A DNA stretch of 64,000 bases from Watersipora subatra (lineage: Eukaryota; Bryozoa; Gymnolaemata; Cheilostomatida; Watersiporidae), in NCBI RefSeq assembly GCF_963576615.1, contig NC_088709.1, positions 23,266,243 through 23,330,242 on the forward strand, in the 5' to 3' direction. This document shows, piece by piece, positions 1-12,600 of the stretch. Position 1 is the stretch's first letter, and the number at the start of each line of letters is the position of its first letter. A program made the translations under genes and the position numbers. The notes beneath the pieces were generated by a model. That model was given only the letters and a program-made list of their open reading frames with translations, searched no databases and had not been told where the DNA came from.

Positions 1-678
1 GATTATAACGTGTAGCCATTGGCGAAGGGACACTTCCTTACGGGTTGAGCCATATCGATTTATTTTTGAGTCATCTTTAGATCACATATTCAAACTCTAG
101 TATCTAGTCGCTCTTATTAATAGACAGTTTTATTCTTCATCTAAGCGCAGATGATAAAAACTCTCCGATCAATGGTCAATAATCTCGGTCATGTGAAAAT
201 AACAAGAGGATAACTCCAACATATTAGTATATACATAAATCGTATTAGAGTTACGTTACTAAACACTACACAAACACTATGAGAATAAATGATGGTTATT
301 AATACTGACCTGAAGGAATGTGTCGATAACAGCTACCTTTGGTTAAGTTTAAATGACGTCATAATTTCCTTTCCATTCTCCAGCGGGCATGCCGCCATTT
401 GACTGTGTATGCCGATTCGCATGCAGTTTTTTAACATTTGCTGATTTTTTAAAAAAGTTGGTTTGAAAATGAAGTTACATGTATATTAATAAATCAAGAA
501 AGGAAGATATAACTGATTAGCAAGGATAAATCAATTTCTTTTGGTCAACCAATGTAAAACATTCAAGCATAGTTTCTCCATGTATACCTTGAATAGAGTT
601 TAGGTTTTTTAGCTTACCAATTTAGCTCCTGGTGTTGTGCAGCCTCATCTGTCACCATGTATTCTACATATTACACAG
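1..678. other. AT-rich intron sequence of CDC45
   Basis: No exon, ORF or repeat could be recognised here. It should be intron upstream of the first visible CDC45 exon, because that exon starts inside a codon after an acceptor at 677-678. The N-terminal CDC45 exons were looked for here and not found. Confidence 0.5.
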
Positions 679-3600
679 GGTGGAAGTCATGAACAAGTAC
701 CAGTCGACATGCTACTGTGGGTCTTCGTCGGCTTTGACGATGTATATCGTAGCCTTTACGATGAGCCTTAACACAACTGATATGCTCTGGTGGGCTATCA
801 CAGGTGTAACCTCTCAGTATATCTTTCACAAGGTCGACCATGACCACTACTTTGACAGCATAGGAATTCTACAAGATCACGTCAGCAGAGTTTCTAAAAG
901 GTTCGCATTTCTGGCTTGTATTTCCTGTGTGGGAGCACAACTCCTTAACATATGTAATATAATGTAATTCTTCAACAACTTGTTGAAAATGTTTTCAGCT
1001 GAGCTAAAAGCAAAGAATGATAATACAGTCATACCTCGGTATACAAGCTCAGACCCAGAATGCTTTAAGCTCGTATGTCGAGGTATGACTTCAAACCTGA
1101 TATAAACACAAATTTTGTTACTAAATGTAGAAAGCTAAATTAGTAATAAGGGAAATGAGGTTGTTATTGTCAATTTAGACTCGCAAGAGTAGGTTTGGCG
1201 GGATTCAGGGGTGCCAATAAAGATATGTGATGGAACTTACTCTAATTTAGACTAGGTAAGTCTAAACCAGTGGTTCCCAACCTTTTTTTTGCTTTTACCC
1301 CTTTGCAAAATTTTCAAATACAAATTCCCCCCCTGGAAAAAGTGAAGTGTGAACTTATAGGCCTACTATATATTGTATTCACTGAAAGGGCTACACAGGT
1401 GCATATATGTGAGTCAGCAGCATATATACATATATTTATTTGTTAAATAACCGAGAGTAGCATATATAGTAATAAATCACGTCAACATTATTGTTATTCC
1501 GGTACACTCTACGGGTGTGGGGTGAGATTATGAATTTTAACGAGACCGCTCCTGCTGATGCCTCTGTGCAAGTTTTCACAAATCAGGCTTTGTTTTTATA
1601 ATGCACATCTCAAGTCGCTCTCAAGGTCAAGTCGATTTCTTTTCTCATTTTTAAGGTGCAGCATTGATGGAAATCCTACTACCCGTAGGATTTTCATCAA
1701 TGCTGAAGGATTTTACGTGCAGCTAAATGGCATCAGAATCTTTATTGCCTTTTTAGCAATGAGTAGAGAATTTTTTCTTGCTGAGAGCCAAAACTGGTCA
1801 ATAGACATTGATCTGAGATCATCTTTCAGTGCAGAAATGTTAACCAACTCAACAAACTCCTATTGTAGCTCCTCTAGAATTTCTTCAACAGTGCGTTGAA
1901 ATGGATTTCATGTGATGTTGAGCATTTTTTTTTCTGAAGGTAGCTCAGGGAAGTAACATCCAAATTATGTTATGAGATCGAACAGGTGTTCAGTAATGGT
2001 TGCCATTAGACTACCAAGAGCAGGTTTTGTGTTCCAATAATTCAGTGAGTGTGGGAAAGGATACCGTGTTCCCAGTGCAGGTTCGTGTATGCCACAGTAC
2101 CAGCTTTACATTGAAAGCATCAATGCTGTCATGAAAGGCAAAGAAATGATGATTGCTCCCTTGTAACTTCAAGTTCAACTTGTTTAGCTAGGCAAATGTA
2201 TCAACCAGGTATGCAGTCTCAAATACATAGTTATCAGCTTTCATGGCTGCTAAAAGTTCATGCTGGCCTTTACTTTCAAGAAATTTCATAACCTCGGACA
2301 TATGTAGCTCAAAGAGCCTGCCTAACATGTTTCCCTTGGACCACCACCTCACTTCAGTATGAAATAACAAAGTTGTAAACTTCACACTTCAGCTGTAACA
2401 TCACTTTCAGAACATAATGCTGAGAACAATCTGGTATTTAGTCTTGATGCTTTGATGCAGTTCACAACTTTTATGCTCAGCCAAGTTTGATTTCAACGCT
2501 TGTAGACGAGTTTTTGATGCCAATGCTTCACGGTGAATGAAGCAATGCACTCCTTCTATATCAAGGTTCTTCTGCTTGATCTGTTTTACAAAGCCTGATC
2601 TACATCCTAAAATAGCAGGTGCTCCATCAGTGCATACACTTATTAACTTCTCCCAACCTAACTTGGCCTTTTCAAGGAAATTTTCAACTATTTTTAACAC
2701 ATCTCTTGGTGAAGTTGTTCGAAGCAAGGGCTGACAAAACAGAAACTCCTCTTCAATGGATGTGTCATGCACATATCTACCATTCACCAGTGGCTGGGAA
2801 AGACTGGCAACATCAGTTGACTCATCAAGTTGTATGGCTCAAAATAGGGATGCTTTATTCTTAGCAACTAATTTCTCTTCAACATTTGCTGCAATATCAT
2901 CAATGCATCGTTTCACAGTGTTGTTGGATAGTGGGATGTCTTGAAATTTTTGCCCAGCTAGTTTTCAAAGTACTATTGATGCGCAGTCTAACATACATGA
3001 TTTGATCAAGGTCTCTCCTATTGTGTGTGCCTCTTTACACTGAGCAATACGGTAGGAAACAGCGTATGAAGCTGTAATAAGTGCATTACTATGAGCATGG
3101 AGATCTCCACTTGCATCAAGTCGACTTATCTTTACTTGCCGCTCTTTGGACTAAAAGTAATTCCGGTTGTTCTCAGCTAGTGTGGGGTAAATTTTTTGCG
3201 AGTATCGCTTCAACTGAAAGAGTTTCATGGAGTCATCTAAGAAAGTTTTCAGGCATATCACAACTTGCGGAGCCTGACGACCGTTTTTCATAAGATACGA
3301 AAACCCATAATCTAAGTAACTCTCAGTGTAGGTTCGTTTCTTTGCCTTTGACATCTTGCACTAATTAGTAGTTGTAAAGATAAAGCGGCGGCTAAAAATT
3401 ATTATAAATGACCTAGTATCTGTTTGTACAATAATAATCATCTGGACTGTATATGTATTTTTTATTTAATCTACTACTATAATAGATACATGATTATGTG
3501 ACTTATTTGCAGAAAAGCAAGTAAGACAACATGAGTGATAATAGGAAACAATAATGTGAGCATAGATGTAATTATACTTGTACAAATAATCTTTCCATTT

Positions 3601-6600
3601 TTTTTTCTTTTACATGTGATGCAGTAGTTGATAAGTGAGTGTGTCCTTGTGTCAAATACATGTGCACTGTGAACAGCACAATTTCAAACAAAACCTTAGT
3701 TTGACCTTAGTTACCAAGGTCATTAATTAAGGTCAAGCTGGCTTATTGGAATTTTTCCAAATTGTTGGCAAAGATTACATTTACAGTACCTACATGCAGG
3801 CTGTATTACAATAAATGTACAGTAAAAGGTACTTGGTCTACTACCCCAGCCAGAATATACATGTAATAGAAGAGGAATGAGAACAGAAAATACATCTAGG
3901 ATTTTGTTAAGGCTTAAAAGCGCGTTCGTAAAATGTGAAATTATAAAAACTAAAATTCCCCCCTTTAAAATGCCAAATTCCCCCCTAGGGGGAATTCCCC
4001 CCAGGTTGGGAACCACTGGTCTAAACTGACTTAATTTATATATTTTTGTTTTATTTTTAGCTTTTAACTTTTAGAAAGTCTTACATTGGATTTATTTTAA
4101 GCAGAAAGTGAAATATTTGATCTAATTTCACCTTACGTGGTGCAAGTTTGTGTTTTTAGGCGAACGTAAGTAAATGTCTGTACATCGGAAACTTAATATC
4201 TTTTGTTTCATATTTTTAAAGCAGCTAACATATGATAATTTTTCTTTTGTTTTTGTAATATTTAAATCAGTTTGGTAACTAGTATTTAACCTTGCTGACT
4301 TTTTACGATGCCTTTATAATATTGCTTGTATTGATGGACAGCAGCACTTTGTACACTTAATTCCTTAGCATTACGTTCCTGTAGATTAAGTGTTATAACC
4401 TCATGTTAGCACCCATAACCGCTTTATTAGGAAGATCTGTATTAGGATCCTATACCTATCCTAAACCAGGTTCTACTAATTTTTGTTGGTGAAGAACCAA
4501 TAATAGTATTGTTATTTTATTAACAAATAATATTTTTGTTACATTATTATTAATAATAATGTGCGAATGCAATTCTCGTGGCATGTCGTTTTCCTGTTAG
4601 CAGAGCTAGTAGTTGGCTAAATTACTATATTGCCAATAATATGCGTCTGTCATGGACCTGTGTTACTGGTCGTGTGGTCGTGCATAAAAATGAACAACGA
4701 TTAAAAATTGTTTCATAAGGAAGTTATTGTTGGTTAAAATAAAACTGTTCCACAGTGTTTTACAAAATGTCTAGATATTGCTCACTGTAACACCTCTAAA
4801 ACATTCAACGAGCCATCTGGGTCTTATTTGCTTTCACCAGCTCAAGCAGGATGGCCATCCTGATCGTCTTTACTTTGGTCATAATCTGAAGTTGTCTCTC
4901 CTTGGTGTGTTAAACACTTGCAAGAAAGTGTATGTGCGATAGCATCATGTAGTATTTTTTGGAAAGTTTATTGAAGATAAAAACGTAGATTGAATACAGT
5001 GACCCACTTGATATTATTAGGTCACAGTGGCAGTTTCATACCTGTACGTTTATACACTTGCTATGATGTGAACGTCATCAGGTTATAGTGCCAGGCTGAT
5101 GTCGATATTGCTATCGTTAAGTCGCAATAATGTACTCGCACCAATGCTGCCATGAATTGGTCACAAAGACGCACTTTTGGCTAGAGCTACCATTGTTAGA
5201 CCACGCTGATGCGCTTATGCTGATGGTGTTGTTAGGTTTGATGATACCGAGGCGGAGTACTCAATGAACAGCCTTAAGATCTCATTTGAGAATGACATAA
5301 TGGCTGACTTGTATCGTCACTGGAACATCTATGACAGCCTCTGCCAGTCGATATACACTGCCTCTCATTTTAAGGTCTGGACACTGAAGGGCAAGAGCAG
5401 ATTTCACGAGTTTCTTGCTGTTATGGGGTATGTTACACCGGCATGTTGTGTCATACAGTCTGTTGTTGTGAGGTGCTCTACGCTTGTTATACCATTGTTT
5501 CAATAAGCTTCCTTATACAAGTTGATATGTTGGAGGTAGGCCTATGTTATTTTAAGCATGCTTGTGGCATATACATGTACCATACTGTATATTTAAGGGT
5601 GTTGTGCCATTTTATATTGCAATTTCTTATCTTGATATTTGATGGTTCTCCTACTACCTTGGTGTTGATTTTTCCACCTTTATTGGTATGTTATGGATTG
5701 AAATATTATTGTTACAAAGAGATTTAACCGTGGAAGATCTGCTAACTATTCCCTTATCGCTCATTTTCAGAGAGCGTAACTGGAGTTTAAAACTAAACTT
5801 TGTGAAGTAAATAGTGGCTTGGGAACAATCTTGCCTTTTGTACCAAAGAGTAATGCTTGGAGCATCACTGTAATTTTCTACATATTTTCCTTTGCAGGAC
5901 AATATTCTTAGTATATCAAAGTCTGTCTTTTATTTGATAGGCTCTCGCTTACACAGTGTAGGCAACAGTTTGCAAGCATGGACGCGACATTGCGCAATGA
6001 TGTGAAGTCACTCCTGAGTGAACACAGCGATAAGTTTAACATCGACCAGATGGCCTTGTTCATACCTACATTTGTAGCGAGTATGGGGTACAGGAGCAAA
6101 CTATCCGCTGTCGACTATGCCCTTGTCTGCGCCACCATTTTGGAAGATATGGTAGGTCAACATCGATCATCATATTTGGATGTAGCATTTACTCTGGTGC
6201 ACATGATTTGCTGCTACGTCTACTAAACATAATAGCTGATATGCATGCTCAGTTATGCGTTTGAAGATTTTTGATCATGCATTCCTGCAGAGCACTTTTT
6301 ATTGCACCAGATCATGGTTACACAACCTATTTTTAGTACCAATATATTTATTGCATACATTGGAACTATTTCATTGTGTTTGTATTTTCTCAAAAGGATT
6401 TACTTGCGTCCCATTGGGTAATTATTTTTTAACGAGTCCATTTTTGCATTTTTCTCCATAAGAGGTCATCACTAACACAAAGATTTTTACTGCCAATCGC
6501 CATGATAAACCGCCTGATATTAGAGACTTGAATGGTCAAGACAAACGATTCAATCTTGGCTAGATTTGTTATTATTTTACTTATATATTTACCAAACATT

Positions 6601-9600
6601 AACAACCTGTTTAATATTCAATTTCATTTGGTTACCAGCATTGATGCTTCGGACTTCTTTCATTTTCAATACAAATTGTTTCGAAGTTCCATGAACTCAT
6701 GCGTTGAGGACGATTATCCTTAATGCGTGTGAGAACGGTCTCGGAGTTTCTAATAAGATCTAATAGCTCGTTTATACCAAAACAAAAGTACTAAGATAGC
6801 CGATTGGGTGTGGCGTTGCTTGGAATGTGCCTGTTTTTACACATTAAATAAGCCATGGTGAGTCTGCTTTTATAAATCTTCCCTCACTCGAGATTTTGCT
6901 AACATCACGGAACTCTTATCATACTCAAGATTATTCATTGGCTTTGAATGTGGTTGAGTCACGCAAGTGGTAGATTGTTGGCTGAACAAAAAGATTGTCA
7001 TGGGTTTGAGACCCGCGCAAAGCAACCTATTACGTCGCACTTTTCAAGATTTATGACGGTTTCAAGACTGCATGATCAGAGTTTTTTAATATAGTAGAAT
7101 AATATAATTCTTGCTGAATCACATGTTTTATTTGAAGTTTGCTCTCTTATTTTCTGCACAGGCAGCAGGTTTCACCGACTAAACACCCGTCATTCAGCAT
7201 TAATTCTGCCACTGGTTGACTTTGGCAATGCTGAGGCTGTCAACTTTATCCTCATATCAAGCTTGTAGCAAATAAATAATAAAAACATGTATATTACGTT
7301 GCACCGATTTCCTGTTTTGTTTGCGTCCAACTTTTTGCACCAAATGACCAGTTTCAATAGGTGGTCGGTGAAACCTTTGCGAGACATGTTGCAAGGGTTG
7401 AACAGCGCTTGTAAGTTCCACGAAGCCCTTGTGTATTACTGGTCAATAGCTATGCTGTTGTTACCCATGTTCTGTAGACGAGGAGTGACCCTGTGGAGAG
7501 GTTTCTCATGGCTAGTGACAGTCTGCACAGGTATGGCTCATTCTAAACATCTGGTATCAAGATTTTATAAACTTTGTGTAATACAACCTTTTTCATATTT
7601 GGATTATATGCTATAAATCTTAGTAGACTTGTTTCTCTTGGTTTGCCCTTTATGCAGTGGTGTATTCAAATGCTGTCAGCTTTGCGTTTTTGCTGCCGCT
7701 TACATAATATTTCATATAAATGCATACCGCGAAGATTGATTATATGTTGTAGTAAGATTTATTCCTTAATCTACGGGTTCTTCTCACTACAGAATATAAT
7801 AGTCTTAGGTTATCTTACAAAGCTGCGAATCCCTTGTACAAAAAATGACGCCGACTAGCGTTGAGTAATTTTTTGGTTAGCCCAGGAGATTAGGTGACTA
7901 CATAACGATAATTCATGATTTCCATTCACCTGTGCTCCTCACGAGTTGTCCGTCTCATAATGATGGTTGCTGCTGTCACTCCTTTTTTAACACAGTAATA
8001 CTGAGTTTGATACTCATTCCATCATCTACTTAACTAAACAGGCATTTCATTTTGGAGACTTGAAGTCTGGTCATACACTTGGAGCAAGCTTGATAAGTTC
8101 TGTGTATGAGAAATGATGAAGAGTAGACAACTTAAGTAAAGGGCTCATCATTTCAAGTTCAAAAAAACATACTTTTAAATATTTTGTAATAAATATATAT
8201 AATTAATACCTATTAATAGTAATAAAGCAATCATAATATATAATAATTCATAATTTGGTAAAGAAATGAAATTCGCTGTTTTATACGATTCTGCAATAGT
8301 TGCATGAACAAAGCAACAGTTTAGTTTGTTTTCTTCTGATCTGCTATTAGCTTGTGCCCAAACTTTGTATAACAAAAAGAGTTTGTTAACATAGGCCCAT
8401 GGACAGTAGTATTCTATATACTCACCTATATGACATAACGACTGATAGATCTTTTTAGGTATTATGGTGACTTTCTTACCCATGCTGGTGTTTCACTGGA
8501 CTCTTATGTTTCCTCTGTACTTTGCCTTTAAGTTCTTAGTCCAATCACTTGTGCTAGACTGAAAGAGAGAAGAGTTACATTGCTAAAATGTCAACTGTTT
8601 TTTCTTTTTTTATTGGCAATACTTTAATTTCAAACACATGTTTTTCAAATTATGCCATAAAAGAATCATGAAAATTGGTGACAGTTAGTCAATCAAATAA
8701 AATATGTAACATGGTCAAACGGAGGAAATAGCTTAAAATGTTTGGACTGTTTTTAGCATTTGTGTTGAGTTGAAGAAATATAATGTAACTCTGCTTACAG
8801 ACACAGTATCACATCGGTTCAGTTTTTTAAACCAAGCTTTCCTGCTTGCAGCGCTTGATAGGTGTAATGAATATGCAAATGTTTATGCTTCACTCATTTT
8901 TAATCCTTTTTGACATGAAAGCTTTGGTTCCTTTCGGTATAAATATATCCTGCTGTGTGTAATATTTAAGCACGAGCTAAGCAAGTTTTCCCAAAAGCTA
9001 TTTGTTTGTTGGTAGAAATAACCTGGCGATATTCGAGAAAGGTGTTGCCCAGGCTATAAAACTGCAATCGGTTATCATGTCACAAGTCCAGTTCCTGCTG
9101 AGCACCAACGCAGTCACTCCTTCCAAGTCTTTCCTCTACGCTATCCTCTCAGAGGTTTGTTTCTTGCTGTGCTCTCATTTTCGTTCTAAGCTTTTTTTGA
9201 AGTGGCCATTTTGTTCATTTTTATGGTCTGGAGAATCATTTGGTAGACTCGCAACATGCATTGATAGTGGTGTTTAATAAAGTTGTATTCCTTTCTGGCT
9301 TAGCCTCTGTTTCTGTGAATGTGTTATAATTTGGTTCCGTCAGTATAGGGTAAGGCTGATGCACTGATTAATTTGATAAATATCGAAACGCACTTGATGA
9401 CACAATATTCTGTTGCAAAAGAAAACTTTAAATTGCAGGGTTCTCCGGAGAGTGCTCACTTCCAGTCGCCACTCATGTTAGAACGACTGGCTCACTTCAC
9501 CTTAGAAGCCTTCATATCTAGTGAGGTACATGTTTTTTTGACTTTAATAATCTACCCATGCAGTATTAGTACATACAGTGAAACTCGGATAACTCAACCT

Positions 9601-12600
9601 TCAAGGGACCGAGCAAAAGTGTTCGAATTATCAGAGTGTTCAAGTTATCAGAGCACTGTCACAAGTTTATGTATTCACTTATTTATTAGTAGATACATGA
9701 ACATATACAAACTATAATATAAATCAAAAGCACAAATGGCTTGTTTCAAATTAAATGCTTCTAATGTAAAGTTTAAAACGTTTTTATCAAAAAGTATAGA
9801 GATTTTTCTATCACTTGAGATTGGTTTGTTGTTTGAGGTGATGTTATTGCCAGGACGTTTTTTAGATTGACATTGGCAAAACTTGATCGTTGCTGAAATG
9901 CTCAAAGAAAAGACATCTTTTTCTTTTGAGCGTTTTACCCATGATCAATTTTGCCGATCTTTCTTGAAGTTTATGGAAAGATTACCTTACTTTACCTGGG
10001 ATTCGTTAAGAGCAACACTCCGAGGCAGTTCAATTAAAAGTTTTACGAGGTTTAACAGTACATTGTATATCACTCACGCTTTTTGAATGGATACTTATTG
10101 AATGTACACACGTATTCTGTGTTTAGGTCAAACGATGAATAGTTTTTTTAGCTAAGAAAACGTATACGTTTAATAAAAACAAATTTTAAGACGTTTTAAA
10201 CATTCAACATTCCGACGTTGATTCAACACGGAATCAACTTCGGAAAAATATTCGTCACGGGCTAGCCGGGTCACGCACTCAAGGATTTTCGCCACGCACA
10301 TACAAAACAACATGCGATTTTTGTTTTGTATGTGCGTGGCGAAAATCCTTGCGCCCGTGGCCGGGCCAGTCCGCGCTATTCATCGTATAGCAGTATAAAT
10401 CAAATTTCACTAAACCTTTAGAACAGTCGTTGACAAAAATATTTTGCCGATGGAGGTAATAACGACGCTTATGAATTACGAAAAGTTGAGGTTTACCTCT
10501 ATGGCTTGGAATAAAGTGATTTTCTAAAGCGATAGCAACCGTTTCGGTAGCCGTTGGGCAAAAAACAGTTCGTTATAACAGTGTTGAATTCGAGTTATAT
10601 AGAGCCATTTATCATTGCGTGGGAACGGACCAAGCAAATCCAGTCGAGTTAACCATGTGTTCGCTATATCCGAGGGCGAGTTATCCATGTTTCACTGTAT
10701 TTGCTAGTTTGAAGCATTTGCCAGACAACAATGAGGATCCAGTCAGAGCGTAATTTTCATAACAAGAAAAATTTGGCAATGAATAGAATCTTGCTACAGC
10801 ATTCACCAGACAGGTGAATGCTGTAGCAAGATGCTACAGCATGCTACAAACATGCTACAGCATTCACTAGACTGTGTAAACTCTCCTGGTCATACATACA
10901 GTCTAAAGGCAGAGTAAAGGTAGGGCCACACGAGACAAAATTCTCACGAAATTGGCGAAATTTGGACGAAACGATTCGTACGAATTGAAATTTGGACGAA
11001 TTCGTCCATCGTTGGTTGCGCACGATGAACGAATCCTGAATTGGACGAAACGTCTGAAATTCCTACGACTCGATGTTTGATTGGTCGGTTGAAAAGGTTA
11101 GTTGAATGTTGAAGGCCATTTTCTTTTGCGCATGTTTGGTCAGATCTAAAAAAGATAACGATTTGCGAGTTTCTAGCCCGCAGTTCCTAACTCGGATTGA
11201 AAACTGTGTACTGTGTTGGCGATTATATGTAATCAGTAGTACCATGGACGTAATGGATTTATTTAATAGAAATATAACTGTTTTGTAGCTAGGCTAATAA
11301 TTGCTGAAAAGTCAGGTTCCAATATGTATTTAATAGAAATATAACTGCTTTGTAGCTAGGCTAATAATTGCTGAAAAGTCAGGTTCAAATTTGTATTGTA
11401 ATTAGAAGAAAAAGTAAAACGGTTTTGTGGGCAAGCCAAAACCTGCTGTAGTCATACAAAAGAACCGTTTTGCAATGTAGTACATACGTAATAGTTCGTA
11501 ATAATATTATCAATGTACAAGCTCTATTCAAAAGTATACTAAAAACCATTTACAACAACAGCCTACTACAACTACTCAGTGCAACTAGCATTGGCAGTTT
11601 TGTAGTTGCGTAGAAACGACCTTATTAACGCGCAGTTATATTGTAGGCGCCAAAATTAATTTACGTGTACATTCCGCAACCGATTTTAGGAATTAGGAAT
11701 TGCGACTAGAAACTCACAAATCGTTATATTTTTTAGATCTGACCCGCATGTTTGTACTGAAGCAAATGATTGAAACGGAATCGGCTTCAATTTATCACCG
11801 CGTTATGATTGGCTAGTTGAAAGTTAGTTTCGTACGAATCCATGGTGGGGAAACTCCGTGTGGCAGGTCAGAAATTTCGTACGAATGGAATTTCCCAGAT
11901 TAGTTGAAATTACACGATACGTGTGGCCCGGCCTTTACATCTGCAAAAGAGTGCATTTGGCAAACTAATATTCGTACAGATGTTACAAATGTACGTGAGA
12001 AATTTATTCTGTTATTTAGTCACATAGCTGATTGTATCTATTAAGGGATTCTCTATGTAGGATATTCGTGATCGTATTCAAATAATGCACCCCTCACAAT
12101 TGTAGGGGGTTTACAGTAGATCCTTTAAGGTTCTTAAGAAATAAACCTGATAGTCTGTTGAAGGTGGATGCATCATAAGAGTGGTAGTGTGAGATCTTCA
12201 TGAATCATTCGGTATTTACAAGCTTTGATTACCAAACGTTTGCTTGGTGTTCAGTTTATGCAAAAAAATTAAATTCCCAAAAAAATTGTGATGACCATGA
12301 ATTTTGCGCCGATTCTATTATTTAGAACCGAGTCAGAATTATTGCTAAGACAGAGCAGTTGTAAAAATCCACGCTACATAAGGGACAACGAAAAATGAAC
12401 TGCTGTTCAAAGGAAATGTACAGCAAACCCAAATTTGGCTCGGGAGTTTGGCCTACTTTGTTATAACACTCGCCATGATATGTAATCCGTTTCTGTTCCT
12501 TCTCTCAGAAATGCAGTGCACGACGCAAGGAACTGCCTCTGGTCATGCTCTGTCCCCTCGGAGTAAGCTCAGATATGACTCTTGTGGTGGGTGTTCCTCC

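Larger units (their letters stand above)
1268..4018 (-). mobile_element. hAT DNA transposon with 8-bp target-site duplication
   Basis: The element begins CAGTGGTTCCCAACC (1268) and ends with the reverse complement of the same sequence (to 4018). It is flanked by a perfect 8-bp direct repeat GTCTAAAC at 1260-1267 and 4019-4026. The 8-bp duplication and the CAGTGG-type ends are typical of hAT elements. It lies in the CDC45 intron between exons 679-900 and 5236-5427 and holds a decayed transposase on the - strand. The perfect duplication indicates a fairly recent insertion, or at least one not disturbed since. Confidence 0.9.

Noticed and set aside
1558-1899. 113-aa + strand ORF
   Set aside because: It is antisense to the degraded C-terminal part of the hAT transposase and has no independent homology.
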